Assembly (NCBI GenBank): GCA_020853525.1
Contig: JADYYS010000046.1
Span: 62,001 to 126,000 of the forward strand
Length of the DNA stretch: 64,000 nucleotides
Source of the DNA: Ardenticatenales bacterium
GTDB taxonomy: Bacteria > Chloroflexota > Anaerolineae > Epilineales > Epilineaceae
Direction of reading: 5' to 3'
Part shown: piece after piece, positions 1 through 9,600 of the stretch
Position numbering within the stretch: position 1 is the first letter of the stretch
Layout: each line of letters begins with the position of its first letter
Notes under the pieces: generated by a model
Databases searched by the model: none
Seen by the model: only the letters and a program-made list of their open reading frames with translations
Told to the model about the DNA's origin: nothing
Position numbers and translations under genes: made by a program

Positions 1-54
1 CATCGGCCCGATTCCCGACGGGTCGGTCCTCCCTCCTCCCAACCAGGCGTGTCC

Positions 55-1275
55 ATGTACGAGCTCCCGCTCCCCCACGACCCCGAGGCGATCCTCGACG
101 CCTGCACCGTCCGCGGCCTGCGCATCCGCGGTCAGGGCCGGTTGCCGGTCCGCCGCGCCTCGGGTGCGCCGCACTGGCACATGGGCTGGACGGATCGCTC
201 CGGGACGATCGAGCTGACGGAGACGAAGGACGGCGCGATGCTGAAGGTGGCCGCCAACCGCGACGCCGGCTGGGCGTCCGGGTTCGCGCGGCGGCTGGGG
301 CGGACGCTGGCGCACGAGGCGGCGTTTGCGGCGGGGCGCGTCGAGCCGCTGGCGCCGCGGGTGCTCGTGATCGTCCATGACCCCGTCGTCGACGAGAAGC
401 ACGGCCGGCGGCTGAGCGAGCACATGGGGTGGAACGATCCGGACGCGCTCGTGGCGCAGTACGTCGCCGACGTGGCCGAGGCAAGCCACGGCCTCGTGCG
501 CTACGACGTGGTTCAGCGGCGGGCCGCGCCGTGGTGGCCGCCGAAGATCGACGGCTTCCGCTACACGCCCGCGGATTACCTGAAGCGCTGGAAGACGCGC
601 GACATGTACCAGCCGGATGCGATCGACTACCCCAAGCAGGTGAAGGCATTCGATCTCGTCAAGCGCTTCGAGCGCGACGAGATCGACGAGGTCTGGTTCC
701 TCACGTTCCCATACGCCGGCGACTGGGAGTCGACGATCGTCGGGCGCGACGCATTCTGGTGCAACTCGCCGCCCGTGGCAGGATTCGATGACTGCGCCGG
801 CCGCTTCACGCTGATGGGCTTCAACTACGAACGCGACGTAGGCTGCATGCTGGAGAACCTCGGCCACCGCGTGGAGTCCGTGATGGACCGGGTCTGGCGG
901 CGGCGCCACGGCGAGCGCAACCTCTGGCACCGCTTCACCCGCTACGACCAGACCCACCCGGGAGCGTCCCAGTGCGGCACCGTCCATTTCGCGCCGAACA
1001 GCGAGCGCGATTACGACTGGGGCAACCGGCGCGACGTGCTCAGCTACTGCGATGACTGGCTGGCGTTCCCGCGCCACGCCGGCATCGACGACGCCGCCGA
1101 CACCGAGGCGAACCGCATGCGGGCGAGGATGGTCGACTGCCGCGAGTGGGGCGGCGGCGACATGCGGGCCCACCACGTCTGGTGGCTGTCCCACCTGCCG
1201 CACGTCGCGGGGGAGACGGACGGTGTGGCCAACGAGTGGTGGCGGTTCGTAGCGGATCCGAACCGGGTGACGTAG
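55..1275 (+). CDS. conserved hypothetical protein, 406 aa
   Basis: I do not recognise a named family. The protein is soluble-looking, with no signal peptide or membrane segment, and is rich in Trp, His, Arg and Asp. Near residues 103-113 it has a beta-strand-like segment ending in VLVIVHDPVV. Its second half carries Cys- and His-containing stretches (CAGRFTLMGFNYERDVGC, GASQCGTVHF) that could bind metal, but no known metal motif is clear. I took ATG at 55 as the start; an in-frame GTG lies two codons upstream and neither has a strong ribosome binding site. The gene stands alone and converges on a hairpin and an opposite-strand small gene. The long uninterrupted frame and typical codon use make it a real gene. 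Function unknown. Confidence 0.75.
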   Translation: MYELPLPHDPEAILDACTVRGLRIRGQGRLPVRRASGAPHWHMGWTDRSGTIELTETKDGAMLKVAANRDAGWASGFARRLGRTLAHEAAFAAGRVEPLAPRVLVIVHDPVVDEKHGRRLSEHMGWNDPDALVAQYVADVAEASHGLVRYDVVQRRAAPWWPPKIDGFRYTPADYLKRWKTRDMYQPDAIDYPKQVKAFDLVKRFERDEIDEVWFLTFPYAGDWESTIVGRDAFWCNSPPVAGFDDCAGRFTLMGFNYERDVGCMLENLGHRVESVMDRVWRRRHGERNLWHRFTRYDQTHPGASQCGTVHFAPNSERDYDWGNRRDVLSYCDDWLAFPRHAGIDDAADTEANRMRARMVDCREWGGGDMRAHHVWWLSHLPHVAGETDGVANEWWRFVADPNRVT

Positions 1276-1304
1276 GCCACCATCGGACACGGCAATCACA
1301 ATGC

Positions 1305-1334
1305 CCGGTAGGGGCAGGTCCCCGTGCCTGCCCC
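1305..1334. repeat. short interspersed GTAGGGGC-type inverted repeat, copy 1
   Basis: A ~30-nt imperfect inverted repeat starts with CCGGTAGGGGCAGG and ends with CCTGCCCC. A second copy in reverse orientation occurs at 26210-26239, differing at about two bases. Related palindromes with other centres lie at 23177-23242 and 36286-36325. The element lies just downstream of a plus-strand gene, where it could fold in the mRNA 3' end. Confidence 0.7.
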
Positions 1335-1473
1335 GAAGGCCATTCCCAAACATCCGCCCCCGGCCCAAACGAATACGCTCGCACATCGTGAACGCCGCGC
1401 GGGGGGCGGTGGTTACGGTTCGTGAATCGTCGGGCATGGCTTGATGCGACGCCGACGCCGTCCGGCTGCAATG

Positions 1474-1515
1474 CCGAAGGCCGGACCCTCCCTGGAGAAG
1501 TGGTCCGGCCTTCGG
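1474..1515. terminator. bidirectional hairpin between convergent genes
   Basis: A perfect 14-bp stem (CCGAAGGCCGGACC at 1474-1487 with its complement at 1502-1515) encloses a 14-nt loop. It sits between a plus-strand gene ending at 1275 and a minus-strand gene ending at 1591, the usual place for a shared transcription terminator. No long T tract follows, so intrinsic termination strength is uncertain. The rest of 1276-1590 holds one short repeat and no other gene I can support. Confidence 0.55.
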
Positions 1516-1590
1516 TGTGTCCGCCCAGTCGCACCGGCTCCGGGGGGAGTTCGATGCGCGAGAAATCGGTGTGGGGGGTGCTGCTCGCTC

Positions 1591-1845
1591 TCAGCTCAGC
1601 TCGTATGGGCTGCGGACCAGCACCAAGTACGGCGAGCCCGACGTCGGCGCGCCCATGAGGCGGGCGCTGTCCGAGGCGGCGGCCGCAGGGACCGTGGGCG
1701 CGGCGTCGGCGCGGCGTCGCTCGGCTTCCAGGCTGCGCTGGCGGGCGGCCAGGGCCATGAAGTCGAGATCGACCGTCGTCGTCGCGGCGTCGTGCCATGC
1801 GGTGGCGATGGGATCCTGCCAAACGGTCTCGTGGTCGTAGAACAT
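1591..1845 (-). CDS. small hypothetical protein, 84 aa
   Basis: A small open frame starts with ATG at 1845, preceded by a good ribosome binding site (AGGAG, about 9 nt upstream), which is the main support. The N-terminal half (MFYDHETVWQDP onward) is polar and probably helical, followed by an Arg/Glu-rich helix (about residues 35-48) and an Ala-rich, then hydrophobic tail ending YLVLVRSPYELS. There is no signal peptide or known domain. A three-unit 13-nt direct repeat lies upstream at 1961-1999. It could be a small regulator or partner protein; a peptide precursor is possible but nothing around it encodes a maturation enzyme. Confidence 0.5.
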   Translation of the reverse strand: MFYDHETVWQDPIATAWHDAATTTVDLDFMALAARQRSLEAERRRADAAPTVPAAAASDSARLMGAPTSGSPYLVLVRSPYELS

Positions 1846-1960
1846 CGTCCCTGTCTCCTAAGAAGGTCACATGCGAAACGCAAAAGGGTGCTGATCAAAA
1901 CCAAGGTCGAAAGAGTCGGCTGCCAAACCCAACAACGTCCAAACCGTACCAGCGCACATC

Positions 1961-1999
1961 AAATGGCCTGTCGAAATGGCCTGTCGAAACGGCCTGTCG
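1961..1999. repeat. 13-nt direct repeat, three units
   Basis: Three adjacent 13-nt units read AAATGGCCTGTCG, AAATGGCCTGTCG and AAACGGCCTGTCG. They lie about 115-155 nt upstream of the 84-aa minus-strand gene, in a 281-nt non-coding stretch (1846-2126). The regular spacing suggests a protein binding array or a small tandem duplication. Nothing else in this stretch could be supported. Confidence 0.6.
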
Positions 2000-2126
2000 T
2001 CCGTTGCAGTCGGCCGGTCACCGCCGGACTCCGGACACTTCCCGATCGACCGCTGCTTGCAGGCTCTATGACGCCACGGCCGGTGGGGCGGATACGCGAA
2101 GTTTCGAGCGCCCCGGAGCCGAGCCG

Positions 2127-4256
2127 TCACGGTATCGCATCCTCGGGCGTCGCTCGGCGCCCGGCCCACGGGAGGTAGAGCATCGCGCGATCCATCCCCG
2201 CGGCCGGCGGCGTGTCCGGCAGCGCGTCCGGCAGCGCGTCCGGTAGCGCGCCGTAATCGGCGCGGCTGGGCACCTCGCCCGCCGCCACCCACGCCGCCGC
2301 GGTCTCGCGGATCGTCGCCCAGCGGAGGTGCGGCGATGCGGCGGAGCGGTCGGCCCACGCCGCCAGCGCGGTCACGTCCACGGGCGCGGCGTTGCCGTTG
2401 AAGGCACGCGCGTTGATCATCACGCTCGTCGACAGGACGGGCGGCAGCGCCTGGCCGCGGGCGACCGCGGCCGTGACGGCGCCGACGTAGGCGTCGACTC
2501 CCGCCGTGTCGCGGCTGCCGCCGCCGACGCTGATCAGGTTGGCGCCCGGATCGTGGACGGTCATCTGGGCGCCGCTCTTCGGCCGCCAGACGCCCGTCGA
2601 CCGATCGTCGCCCCCCGGGCCGTGCCCGGCGCGGTTGGCGAAGCCCCACGTCACCTCGGCCTGCCAGCGGGTCCCGTCCGGCGCCAAGAGCGGCAGGCGC
2701 AGCGCGTCGAACTCGGCGGCCAGCACGCCCGAGGCCACGCGGTTGGGGTGCGCGCCCCAGCCGGCCAGCAGCGCCGCGATGACGGGCCGATCGGCTGCGG
2801 CGTGGGCATGGACGTCCATGTCGACGCCCATCGCTTCGAGCGCCAGGACCGCTTCTTTGGCCCGCGGCTCGCCTCGGAGCCAGCCGATGTCGACGCCGAT
2901 CGACCAGCGCATCGCCGTCGGCTGCGCGCCGGCGCGGCCGGCGGCGGTCACGCGGCGGTAGAAGTCCAGCAACGCCGTCACATCGGGCCACGACTCGGGG
3001 TTCGTCTCGATGTGCATGGAGCCCGAGACGTAGACGATCGGGACGGCGGACGGGCGGGCGGTGGGCACCGCGGCCGGGGGCGCCGTGGCCGGGGGCGACG
3101 ATGTCGGCGCGGCTGCGGTCGGCGGGGACTCGGTATGCGCAGCGGTCGGCCGCGGCGTGGCCTGCTGACCGGTCAGCATCGTCCATAGCCCGCGGGCGTT
3201 CACGCTCTGCAGGCCGGCACGGCCGGCCGCCACTTCGGCCACCGTGCCCTCGTACAGCGTCCACATCGCGGCCTGCTCGGCGTCGGCAAGCAGCGGCGAC
3301 TGCAGCGTCGGGTCCCACGGCGGGCGGCGGCGGTTCTTCTGGTAAACCGTCACCCAGGCGGAGTCGACGGCGAAGAAGTCGTTGTCGTGCATCTTGATCC
3401 CGACGAAAAACGGCCCGCGCGCCCCGGCCGCCGTCTGCGCTTCGGCCACCGCTGCGTCGAGCACCGGTCCGGGGTCCTCGCCGACGTGCTCGAACAGGCG
3501 CAGGTCGACGTGCTCCGGCCGGACGTACAGCCCGCCGATCTGCTCGCCGACGTTCACGATCCGGCCGTGGACGATCCGCATCCGCGCGCCGAGCTGCCGG
3601 AACACGGCGGCGACGTCGGCCCCGATGGGGGCGTCGGCGAGGAACGCGCCGATCCAGGGCGTGTAGCCGATGGTGTCGGCGATGTAGGCGAAACCGCCCG
3701 GATCCTCGGTCGTCTGCCCGGTCACCGGATCGACGGCGTGCGTTTCGTAGCGCAGGATGGTGGCCTGCCGGTCGGCGGCCGCCATCGCCGCCAGGCCGAG
3801 CCAGTCATAGCTGGTATGGTACGGCCGCGGCGGCCGGTTGTGGCTGGAGACCTCGGCCACGGTCGAGGAGCGGAGGCGGTCGATGAGGTCGGGCGCCACG
3901 GTATCGTACAGGCGCAGGATCGTGTCGGTGAGGTAGACGTCGACGGGCACGCCGTGGCGCTCGTGGATGTCGAGGACGCGGCGGACGGTGGCGGCGCTCC
4001 GCTCGGGGTAGCTGAAGTCCTGCGTGTTCAGCGCGAACTGGGCGTAGGCGGCCGGCTGGGCGGCAGGCTGGGCGGCGGCCGGCGGGGCGGAGTGGTGCGC
4101 GGCGGCGAGGGCGGCGGTGAGGGTGATGGCGGTGGCGGTGGCGAGGGCGATGGGCACGGTCGGGCGAACGCCCCCGATGCGATCGGCGGGCGAGGCGGGC
4201 GCGGCGGACGGCGTCGGCGTTGGGGTGGACGGCGAGCGATCGAAGGGGGCAGGCAT
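2127..4256 (-). CDS. exported polysaccharide deacetylase-like protein, 709 aa
   Basis: The start is ATG at 4256, preceded by GGAGG six bases upstream; the open frame extends further but without support. A Pro/Thr-rich N-terminus precedes a hydrophobic segment (about residues 38-60) consistent with a signal peptide or anchor. The next region resembles the NodB/polysaccharide deacetylase-type barrel: FALNTQDFSYPERS followed by HERHGVPVDVYLTD is the typical first strand and helix. A Thr/Pro/Ala-rich linker near the middle separates this from a second module beginning PIVYVSGSMHIETNPESWP, probably another copy of the same barrel. The C-terminus contains the MLYLPWAGRR motif seen in other exported proteins here. 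I see no complete catalytic Asp-His-His triad, so deacetylase activity is unproven; a lectin-like or degenerate role is possible. Confidence 0.65.
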   Translation of the reverse strand: MPAPFDRSPSTPTPTPSAAPASPADRIGGVRPTVPIALATATAITLTAALAAAHHSAPPAAAQPAAQPAAYAQFALNTQDFSYPERSAATVRRVLDIHERHGVPVDVYLTDTILRLYDTVAPDLIDRLRSSTVAEVSSHNRPPRPYHTSYDWLGLAAMAAADRQATILRYETHAVDPVTGQTTEDPGGFAYIADTIGYTPWIGAFLADAPIGADVAAVFRQLGARMRIVHGRIVNVGEQIGGLYVRPEHVDLRLFEHVGEDPGPVLDAAVAEAQTAAGARGPFFVGIKMHDNDFFAVDSAWVTVYQKNRRRPPWDPTLQSPLLADAEQAAMWTLYEGTVAEVAAGRAGLQSVNARGLWTMLTGQQATPRPTAAHTESPPTAAAPTSSPPATAPPAAVPTARPSAVPIVYVSGSMHIETNPESWPDVTALLDFYRRVTAAGRAGAQPTAMRWSIGVDIGWLRGEPRAKEAVLALEAMGVDMDVHAHAAADRPVIAALLAGWGAHPNRVASGVLAAEFDALRLPLLAPDGTRWQAEVTWGFANRAGHGPGGDDRSTGVWRPKSGAQMTVHDPGANLISVGGGSRDTAGVDAYVGAVTAAVARGQALPPVLSTSVMINARAFNGNAAPVDVTALAAWADRSAASPHLRWATIRETAAAWVAAGEVPSRADYGALPDALPDALPDTPPAAGMDRAMLYLPWAGRRATPEDAIP

Positions 4257-4376
4257 CGCAACCTCCGGCAACGAAGCTGGGGCGGGGGAGCCGCGGGCGT
4301 GTTGCGGGCCGTAACGATGCAGCACGGGGCCGGGGTTGTAAGGTGCGCGAAAAAGAAGTGTGACGGGAGTGTGACG

Positions 4377-4412
4377 AGGGACGCCGATGCCGTAAGCGGC
4401 ACCGGCGTCCCT
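4377..4412 (-). terminator. probable intrinsic terminator
   Basis: A 16-bp stem with one mismatch (AGGGACGCCGATGCCG at 4377-4392 with 4397-4412) closes on a TAAG loop. Read on the minus strand it lies about 60 nt after the stop of the 71-aa gene and is followed within about 20 nt by a T-rich tract (CTTCTTTTTC). It probably ends transcription of the small-protein/NACHT locus before the deacetylase-like gene. The flanking 4413-4450 stretch has a short GGATCGAGCGAC direct repeat. Confidence 0.55.
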
Positions 4413-4470
4413 CGGATCGAGCGACGGATCGAGCGACGGATCGAACAAGGCGAGCGACGGACGCGATGGC

Positions 4471-4686
4471 TCAGAACGCCGCGGTGCAGCGGTACGTGCC
4501 GTCGTCCTGCAGATCGAAGGTCAGCCTGAGCTCGCTTGCGCTGCCAACCGGGACGGCAGCCTGCTGCACGAGGCCGGCGAGCGGGCCGACGCGCTCGTCG
4601 CCCTTCTTGGCGGTCGCAAACGTGTGGCCGGCGTTGATGAGCGCAGCCATGCTTGCTTCGAGTTGCTCTCGCGGGGATAGTGGCAT
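4471..4686 (-). CDS. small hypothetical protein, 71 aa
   Basis: ATG at 4686 follows a strong AGGAG site. The N-terminal half is helical (LSPREQLEASMAALINAG) and is followed by a Lys/Gly turn, a hydrophobic helix-like stretch and a beta-like C-terminus (LRLTFDLQDDGTYRC). No signal peptide or known domain is visible. It lies 109 nt after a 70-aa small gene on the same strand, and the gap holds two copies of a 22-nt repeat. Size, orientation and context suggest the two are accessory products of the NACHT locus, but this is inference. Confidence 0.55.
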   Translation of the reverse strand: MPLSPREQLEASMAALINAGHTFATAKKGDERVGPLAGLVQQAAVPVGSASELRLTFDLQDDGTYRCTAAF

Positions 4687-4696
4687 CGGAGTCTCC

Positions 4697-4741
4697 TGTT
4701 CTTTGATGTGAGTACCGGATGTTCTTTGATGTGGGTACCGG
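4697..4741. repeat. 22-nt direct repeat pair
   Basis: Two copies of a 22-nt unit (TGTTCTTTGATGTG, then A or G, then GTACCGG) sit one base apart, with a single mismatch. They lie immediately upstream of the AGGAG site of the 71-aa gene. A 23-nt period is close to two DNA turns, so an operator is plausible. Confidence 0.7.
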
Positions 4742-4795
4742 CTGCCGGGAACGCCGCTTCACGGGACGAAGGAGCAGATGGGTTTCGGCCGACCG

Positions 4796-5008
4796 CTACG
4801 GCACGAAGAGGTTGCCCTGCCAGCCCTTGTTCTTGTCCAGGCCGAAGAAGACCCGGAAGTGCGCCGGCTTGGCGCCGTTGGCGCTGCTGGCGGCGACCGC
4901 GATCAGGTCGAGGGATGGCGGGAGGTCGCCCTTCTTGTCGGACCAGCCGACGTTTAGGACGGTCTCGAGGCGGGTGGTGACTTGTTTCTTGGCTTGCTGC
5001 GGGGTCAT
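4796..5008 (-). CDS. small hypothetical protein, 70 aa
   Basis: The start chosen is ATG at 5008 (MTPQQAKKQV), because AGGAG lies 7 nt upstream; the longer open frame has no supporting site. The N-terminal ~25 residues are a polar helix, then come a Gly/Asp/Pro loop and a beta-like C-terminus (FRVFFGLDKNKGWQGNLFVP). No known domain or signal peptide. It is followed at 109 nt by the 71-aa gene and preceded by a 470-nt gap and the anchored protein gene on the same strand. Confidence 0.55.
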   Translation of the reverse strand: MTPQQAKKQVTTRLETVLNVGWSDKKGDLPPSLDLIAVAASSANGAKPAHFRVFFGLDKNKGWQGNLFVP

Positions 5009-5478
5009 GTTCGGACTCCTCATGATATTGACATCGAATTGCGGCGCGTCCGCATGCATGCGATCAGATACGCATACTTGAAGGAGACGTCGGAAGCATG
5101 CTGTATCGGCGAGCCGCGTCGGAGCAAGGTACTGCGTGCAGCTGGCGTGATGACTGCGTCGTATGTGCGGGAGGTCCTCGCGCAAGTCGGCGCCGAATCG
5201 AGCGAGACATGAGTTCGATCCCGAGATTTGCTCGAAGCGATAGGTGTGATTACTACAGGCGATTAGTGGATCGGAGCGAGTTCAGAAGGGGAGAAGTTGA
5301 AGCGCTGACAGCTGCTTGCTGAGACATCTTCTTTGTCCGCCGGTGCGCACTGACGGTCTCCTACGGAACGGTCTGGTCGCCAGGGATGTAGTTGTGTCCT
5401 CTTATCCCCAGCGACCAGCCGCTCCAAGGTGCGACAGGTAGTGATATCACACTGCTTGCGGATGTCGTGCCGATCCGG
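5009..5478. other. 470-nt AT-richer gap, no gene supported
   Basis: This stretch is visibly lower in GC than the rest of the window. Short open frames exist on both strands, but none has both a sound ribosome binding site and protein-like composition. An AAGGAG site 12 nt before ATG at 5098 on the plus strand could serve a 74-residue frame, but its Arg/Cys-rich product looks random. A promoter for the two small minus-strand genes may lie here; I could not fix its position. Confidence 0.4.
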
Positions 5479-6684
5479 TTACGGACACGACGTAGCAGGT
5501 ACTGGACAGTTGGTCCAAGTTGGCAGGTGGAGGTTCAATTGCGTGATCAGCTTGCCCGGATGTGGCGGCCGTGGCTGCGCGCTGGAATCCGGATCTGGCG
5601 GCACAGTGACGATGTCCGAGTAATACGTACAGACACCATTCGTAAATTCGACGAAGTAGCACTTGCTGGCAGAGGCATAGAAACCAAAAGAGCCGTTCGC
5701 CTTCAGCTGCATGCTGTTTTCAGGCTGCGCCTTTGGGTCTGGCGTCACCACTGTCGCCGAACCCACCTGAGAAGTCGTATGCCACTGCCAATCTCCCGAG
5801 TGGTTGTCCACCGAATAGCATGCTCCCGACGGCTGCGCAGCGCCATTCGTATTCGTGACTCCTTCAGTCCATCCCTGCACTTCTCTAAGGGTCACGGTCT
5901 GCCCCTGGTATGTGCCGTTCCTGCAAGTCGGCGTGCCTTCAACCACCAACGGCTGGTCGATGATGCCGCTGGGATCGCCAAGCTGGAGGATTTGTCCCAT
6001 GTAGCAGCCCATGTAGGCGACGAGCATGCCGTTGTTTGAATCCCGCTGTCGTTCCTGGCCGGTGCTCGTAAGGCACGTTCGCCGGATGCCCAGTGCCATC
6101 CATGCGCCCGTAGTGCACAGTTCCTTGAGGTCGAGCATCTCGTGCGGATCGTCACCGAAGATGACCTCATAATCACTCCCGTTCAGAACCATCAGTTCCG
6201 GATAGGGTATTTTGGTCGCCGGTCTGATATTGAGTTCTACGCGTGCAAGCGTCTCTGTCGACAGGCACTTGCCCTCCGCCTGCGCCCTCGTCACGCGAAT
6301 CGTGATCGGACTGATCGTCTGCACCGTGCCTGTCAGGGCCGGGGCCGCCGATGGCGGCGGGGGCGTCTCAATCGCACCTCCCGCTGTCGTCGGCGGTGCA
6401 CCGACCGCGCCATCCTCCTGATCGACGAAGAACTTGACCTCTACGACTCCATCCCCGAGATCGGTGATTGCCCCGCCGTTGCCGAAGATGAACTGCACGA
6501 TGCCCTTGTCGCCCGGCTCAGGGCTTGGACTGTCCTCCGACGTCACGGCTTGGTCCACCTGTGCCGGTGCCGCCACCGGAGCCCATTGCCTGCACAGAAG
6601 AATCCCTCCCAGGACCAACAGAACTGCGAAGAATGCTGCGGCGATGGCGCACATGATCGAGGGCGCGGACCGTCTGTCAGTCAT
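5479..6684 (-). CDS. membrane-anchored extracytoplasmic protein, 401 aa
   Basis: ATG at 6684 is preceded by AGGAG 7 nt upstream and overlaps the end of the NACHT-FGE gene, so the two are translationally coupled. Residues about 10-32 form a transmembrane helix (MCAIAAAFFAVLLVLGGILLC), which suggests an N-terminal anchor or uncleaved signal with the rest outside. A Pro-rich linker (about 105-125) separates a short N-terminal part from a Cys-containing C-terminal region with several Cys pairs (CMGC-like spacing around YMGCYMG) and beta-rich composition. No known domain is recognised. Codon use and base composition are lower in GC than the flanks. Linkage to an NTPase with a sensor-like C-terminus suggests a surface partner, but this is inference. 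Confidence 0.7.
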   Translation of the reverse strand: MTDRRSAPSIMCAIAAAFFAVLLVLGGILLCRQWAPVAAPAQVDQAVTSEDSPSPEPGDKGIVQFIFGNGGAITDLGDGVVEVKFFVDQEDGAVGAPPTTAGGAIETPPPPSAAPALTGTVQTISPITIRVTRAQAEGKCLSTETLARVELNIRPATKIPYPELMVLNGSDYEVIFGDDPHEMLDLKELCTTGAWMALGIRRTCLTSTGQERQRDSNNGMLVAYMGCYMGQILQLGDPSGIIDQPLVVEGTPTCRNGTYQGQTVTLREVQGWTEGVTNTNGAAQPSGACYSVDNHSGDWQWHTTSQVGSATVVTPDPKAQPENSMQLKANGSFGFYASASKCYFVEFTNGVCTYYSDIVTVPPDPDSSAQPRPPHPGKLITQLNLHLPTWTNCPVPATSCP

Positions 6685-9600
6685 GGTGAAGCTCCTGCTT
6701 GGTTGATCGTGTAGCAAGCCGAAAGCCGCCGTCGCGCGCGTAGATGGCGGCATGAACACCGAAACGACAAGTCGTCCTGGCCTCCCGAAGGCCGTACATC
6801 CAGCTCCCACCTCGTCGGACTCGCTGCGCGCACTTGTCTGACGAACAGTCGTGATGCGCGGAGTACGGGTAGGCGATATAAGCGGACGAGGTCCATTCGC
6901 CGACGTTGCCCGCTAGGTCGAGAATGCCGCATGGCGTGTCGCTGTTTGGGAACACGCCGACCGGTGCCAACCCTCGTAGGTGCGCCTCCACCGTATTACA
7001 CATCCCATCGCGTGCCGACCCCGGAAACGGAAACGCACGAGCGGCGAAGCCGCGAGCCGCCGCTTCCCACTGGACTTCCGTCGGCAGCGCAAATCGATCG
7101 CCGGACTGATGCGCAAGCCAGTGGGCGTAGGCGGCGGCCTCGTACCAGCTGATTCCGACGATCGGTAGCGATCTTCGGCTGGCCAAGCTGTCGCCGGAGA
7201 ATCGTGGCCCGCTGAATCGGACGTCCGGGTGCAGTCCGTGAAGGTAAGTAGGTAGCTCACTTGGGGGAATCTTGAGCTGCATACTCCACCGATCGTGGAG
7301 CTTGGCATCCATCATTCCGCGACGGTATTGCTCTTCGAGGAGATCGGGCTGTCGCCGGTACTGTTCGAGCACATCTTGGATGTTGTACCGGATACCTTCC
7401 GCGGTCCCCTCCCCCCGCCTCCACGCCGCCGCCGCCTCGGTATCCCACCACCGCTCATCCTCATACCCCCCCGCCTCCATGAACAACGCATACTCCGCCC
7501 GCGTCACCGGGAACTGCGCGATCTTGAACGCATCGAGCGTCACCTGGTGCTCCGGCGCCTCCTCCGGGTAGATGCTCCCGTCGCTCCCGATCGTGTACGT
7601 GCCGGCCGGGATCTCGATGAACGGCGGCAGGAGGTAGGCGTGCCCCTCCGGCCCGATGCCCCGGGTGAACCGCGGATCGCCCAGCTCGCCGAGGGCGAGG
7701 CCGGCGGCGATGCGGACGCGAAGGTCCACCTCCGGGTTGCGGGACGTTTCGACGAGGCGCCAGCGGAGGGACTCCTTGACGACCTCCGAGACGCCGCACG
7801 CTGCCTGCGCCGCCGCGCGGCCGGCCAGCACCGGGTTGCGCTCCGCCAGGTCCGGGATCAGGACGTCCGGCGTGCGCGTCAGGACGGCGGCCATCAGCGC
7901 CGTCTGGTCCCACACCGTGCCCGGCGGCGGCGGCAGCGGGTCGGCGATCGCAAGGCCACTGAGCGTCTCGTCGAGGCGCGGTTGGATCGCGTCGGCGCGG
8001 ATGGCCACGCGGACGCGATCGACATCGGGCGCGGCGGCGAACAGGCGCGCCGCGAAGTACTCCTGGATCAGCTGGTGGTGGAAGAGCACCTCCTCGCCCG
8101 ACCCGTCCTCATCCAGCACGCCGAGGTCGATTCCCGCCCGCAGCACCGTGTCGGCGGATGGGAGCACGTGCGGGTCCAGCAGCGCCCGTGCCTGCTCGTA
8201 TCCGACGCGCACGTGTGCCCCCTCGACCCCGCCGCGGCCGGCCTGCATCCCATAGGCCAGGCGGGCGAGCGACGGGATGAGTCGGCCCTCGTCCGGCAGG
8301 GCGTGCGGGTTGGCCCAGGCGCGCCCCTGGACGATCCGACGGCGGTCCCGCTCCGTCAGCAGGTCGTTCGATTGGAAGCGCACGTTCTCGCTCATCACCT
8401 CGCGGTGCAGCGCCGCCCGGACCAGCGACGTGAACAGCGTCACCGGGTCGGCGCTCGGGTCGCCGCCGCCCTCGATGTGGTGGATGAGCAGGCGCAGCAG
8501 GAACGGCGTCCGGAACAGGTCGCGCCGCCCGCCCACCGCCAGACCGTCGTCGATCACCGCGGCCAGCTGCGGGTTGTACTTCCGGACGAACTCGGCCAGC
8601 TGCTCGTCGTCGAGCGGCTGGATCTCGAGCTGCGGGACGCGAAGCGTCGGCGTCGAGAGCTGTGCGCTGTAGTCCAGACGGCGGCAGGCCACGAGGGCGC
8701 GGTTGCCGGGCCGGCCGGCGATCGTCGCGTGCAGATAGGTCTTCCACACCCCGATCCGCTCGCGGTTGTCGGCGTCCGAGGTGTGCGGCATCTCGTTGAG
8801 GCCGTCGAGCAGCAGGAGCACGCGGCCGTCGGCCAGCAGATCGTCCAGCGACGGCAACAGCGGGTAGCGGCGCGACCAGCGGTCGGCGAGCCACACCGCC
8901 GGCGGGGGCGGGATGGCGCCGAGTGCGTCGGCGCGGTAGTCGGACAGCGGCGCATAGAACGGCACGCGCCCGGCATCCGCCGGCGCCTCCAGTGCCGCGG
9001 CCGCCGCCTTCAGCTCGAGGTGGCGCAGCAGCGTGCTCTTCCCGCTGCCGGGCGCGCCGAGCAGCACGAGCACCGGGTCGGCGGTCCGATCGAGCGCCTT
9101 GACCAGGTCAGGGTAGCGCTCGACCTCGGCCCGCCAGCGCCCGTCGGCGGCCTCCTCGCCCTGGTCCAACAGCAAGGTCAGCTCGACGCAGCGGAAGAAC
9201 AACGCGTCGGGCGCGTCGGACCACGCCAGCACCCGGCTGGCCTGGTAGTCGATGAGGTCGACGATCGGCGCGTCCGCGCGCACCCCTTCGGCCGGCGGCA
9301 GCTGCGCCAGCGCTGCGAGGCCGTCGCGCCGAACGGTCTCCACCACCCAGCGCCGCAGCGACATCTGGTCGCCGAGCACGGGCAGCGGCACGGCGCGCTT
9401 GGCCTCCTCGGCCAGCGCCACGCGCTCGTGGAAGATCAGGCGTTCGGCGATCAGCTGGCAGCCGTCGTCGCCGCGGCGGTGGATCGTGCGCTTGGAGTAC
9501 GCGCTGATCGTCTGGATGTCGATGGACGGCATCCGCGACGGGCAGACCCAGCGATGGTAGACCACGCTCCACGCCTCGCGCTCGCCGTCGCGGGCGGTGA

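Noticed and set aside
1591-1845. RiPP precursor peptide
   Set aside because: No maturation enzyme, protease-exporter or leader-core pattern nearby.
6677-7480. Diversity-generating retroelement with the FGE domain as variable target
   Set aside because: No reverse transcriptase or template repeat is visible anywhere in the window; the FGE tail alone does not prove diversification.
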